From Anaerolineaceae bacterium 4572_78 (lineage in GTDB: Bacteria; Chloroflexota; Anaerolineae; 4572-78): a stretch of 49,940 nucleotides of DNA. Shown here piece after piece: positions 49,003-49,940 of this stretch. A program made the position numbers and the translations under genes. Positions within the stretch are counted from its first letter, which is position 1, and the number at the start of each line of letters is the position of its first letter. The notes beneath the pieces are model-generated. The model did no database searches and was not told where the DNA came from. It saw only the letters and a list, made by a program, of their open reading frames with translations. The DNA is taken from the NCBI GenBank assembly GCA_002084875.1, contig NBMH01000023.1, positions 1 through 49,940 on the forward strand, written 5' to 3'.

Positions 49003-49940
49003 ATGAACAAAAATAACCTTTATACCTTAACCATTGAAGAAGCTCAAATAAAATCAAACAACGGTGATATTACATCTGTTGAGTTGACCCAAAGTGTTTT
49101 AGATAGAGTGATGTCCGTTGAACATGCTGTAAATGGATACATCAGCACTCAACCTGAACTCGCTCTACAAATGGCACAAGAAGCCGATAAACGACGAGCC
49201 TCTGGCGAAAATACACCGCTACTTGGTATCCCAATTGCAATCAAAGATTCCATTGTTACTAAAAATGTAACCACAACATCTGGCTCAAAAATACTGGAGA
49301 ATTTCGTTCCACCTTATGATGCCACTGTGGTTAAAAAATTGCGTGAAGCAGGAGCCGTTTTCATCGGCAAAACAAACACTGATGAATTTACTATGGGGTC
49401 GTCTACTGAATTTTCAGCGTTTGGAACAACTCATAATCCATGGAACTTAGATTGTGTACCTGGTGGAAGTAGCGGTGGCAGTGCGGCAGTTGTTTCTGCT
49501 CAAGAAGCATTAGGGGCATTGGGAACTGATACAGGTGGTAGCATTCGTCAACCCGCTTCATTTTGTGGAATTGTTGGTTTAAAACCAACTTATGGACGCG
49601 TTAGTCGTTATGGCTTGATTGCACATGGCTCATCACTTGACCAAATCGGACCCTTAACTAGAACGGTCATGGATTCTGCCATCTTACTACAGGTAATCGC
49701 TGGACATGATTTTCTCGATTCGACCACATTGAATTCTCCCGTCCCCGATTATCTATCTAAACTTAAGGCAAGAAGTTTTGACGGGATAAAAATCGGGGTT
49801 CCCAAAGAGTATTTTATTGAGGGAAATTTAACATCGGGTGTTGACAGTGCCATTCGAGAGGCTCTTAAACATGTTGAAAGCATGGGAGCTACATTGATTG
49901 ATGTTTCATTGCCACACACCAAATATGCAATACCGACCTA
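49003..49940 (+). CDS. gatA: Glutamyl-tRNA(Gln)/Asp-tRNA(Asn) amidotransferase subunit A (5' part)
   Basis: The gene runs off the window end; 312 codons are visible. The amidase-signature catalytic residues are seen: Lys in LGIPIAIKDSIVT, cis-Ser in GGSSGGSAAVVSA and nucleophile Ser in GTDTGGSIRQPASFCG. GLKPTYGRVSRYGLIAHGSS and SLDQIGPLTR are specific to GatA within the amidase family. It converts mischarged Glu-tRNA(Gln) with GatB and GatC, which are not in the window. AAAGGAATTTG lies before the ATG. Confidence 0.95.
   Translation, partial: MNKNNLYTLTIEEAQIKSNNGDITSVELTQSVLDRVMSVEHAVNGYISTQPELALQMAQEADKRRASGENTPLLGIPIAIKDSIVTKNVTTTSGSKILENFVPPYDATVVKKLREAGAVFIGKTNTDEFTMGSSTEFSAFGTTHNPWNLDCVPGGSSGGSAAVVSAQEALGALGTDTGGSIRQPASFCGIVGLKPTYGRVSRYGLIAHGSSLDQIGPLTRTVMDSAILLQVIAGHDFLDSTTLNSPVPDYLSKLKARSFDGIKIGVPKEYFIEGNLTSGVDSAIREALKHVESMGATLIDVSLPHTKYAIPT

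Overview
The window looks like a piece of a low-GC (by eye about 40 %) chromosome from an anaerobic or facultative member of the Chloroflexota (Anaerolineae-like). This is inferred from gene content: a DUF2298 (Chlor_Arch_YYY) membrane protein, a LuxR-HTH protein carrying a Kelch propeller, long Thr-Pro surface linkers, a two-part type methylmalonyl-CoA mutase large subunit, an Hdr/Nuo/2-oxoacid:ferredoxin oxidoreductase cluster, and intergenic DNA crowded with short palindromic repeats. No rRNA, tRNA or CRISPR array was recognised.

Layout. 1-5 kb: a membrane-anchored LuxR-Kelch regulator, a 50-residue membrane peptide, a GNAT acetyltransferase, and a Cache-HAMP-PAS-PP2C signalling phosphatase split by a frameshift. 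5.2-9.8 kb: a housekeeping block, yggS-proC-yggT-yggU followed by rpmH-rnpA-yidC-jag, with good promoters and a terminator. 10-12 kb: a graveyard of toxin-antitoxin fragments around an intact TumE-like gene. 11.9-15 kb: a class B penicillin-binding protein and an acetyl-CoA hydrolase/CoA-transferase family enzyme. 15.2-16.3 kb: a PIN-toxin module bracketed by two copies of an 84-bp foldable repeat. 16.3-21 kb: a DUF3761 surface protein, an IS1-like remnant, a broken DUF2298 gene, and an RHH/DUF5678 plus retropepsin-like gene pair. 21-25 kb: a degenerate AMP-ligase and a NrfH-type tetraheme plus octaheme lipoprotein pair. 25-31 kb: a Thr-Pro repeat protein, methylmalonyl-CoA mutase, a surface protein and glycerol-3-phosphate dehydrogenase. 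31-33.6 kb: a broken ABC permease. 33.7-43 kb, all on the minus strand: korDABC, nuoE, nuoF, hoxU-like, a PIN toxin-antitoxin insertion, hdrA-mvhD and hdrCB. 43-50 kb: DegV, tryptophanase, an aminotransferase/omega-amidase pair, a His-rich peptide and the 5' part of gatA.

How the genes fit together. Tryptophanase, the transaminase/omega-amidase pair, KorABCD, methylmalonyl-CoA mutase and the CoA-transferase fit amino-acid and organic-acid fermentation. KorABCD would yield reduced ferredoxin and the NuoEF/HoxU module NADH, with the Hdr proteins as electron partner. The NrfH/octaheme pair could pass quinol electrons to nitrite or hydroxylamine.

The most distinctive feature is the repeat landscape. 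Several unrelated families of short palindromes occur between genes, some with arms that differ between copies yet stay self-complementary. One family also appears inside reading frames, including exactly where the central part of HdrA is missing. Four genes are broken or internally deleted. Two of these breaks look like a one-base loss in a homopolymer (possible sequencing errors); the others look like true deletions.
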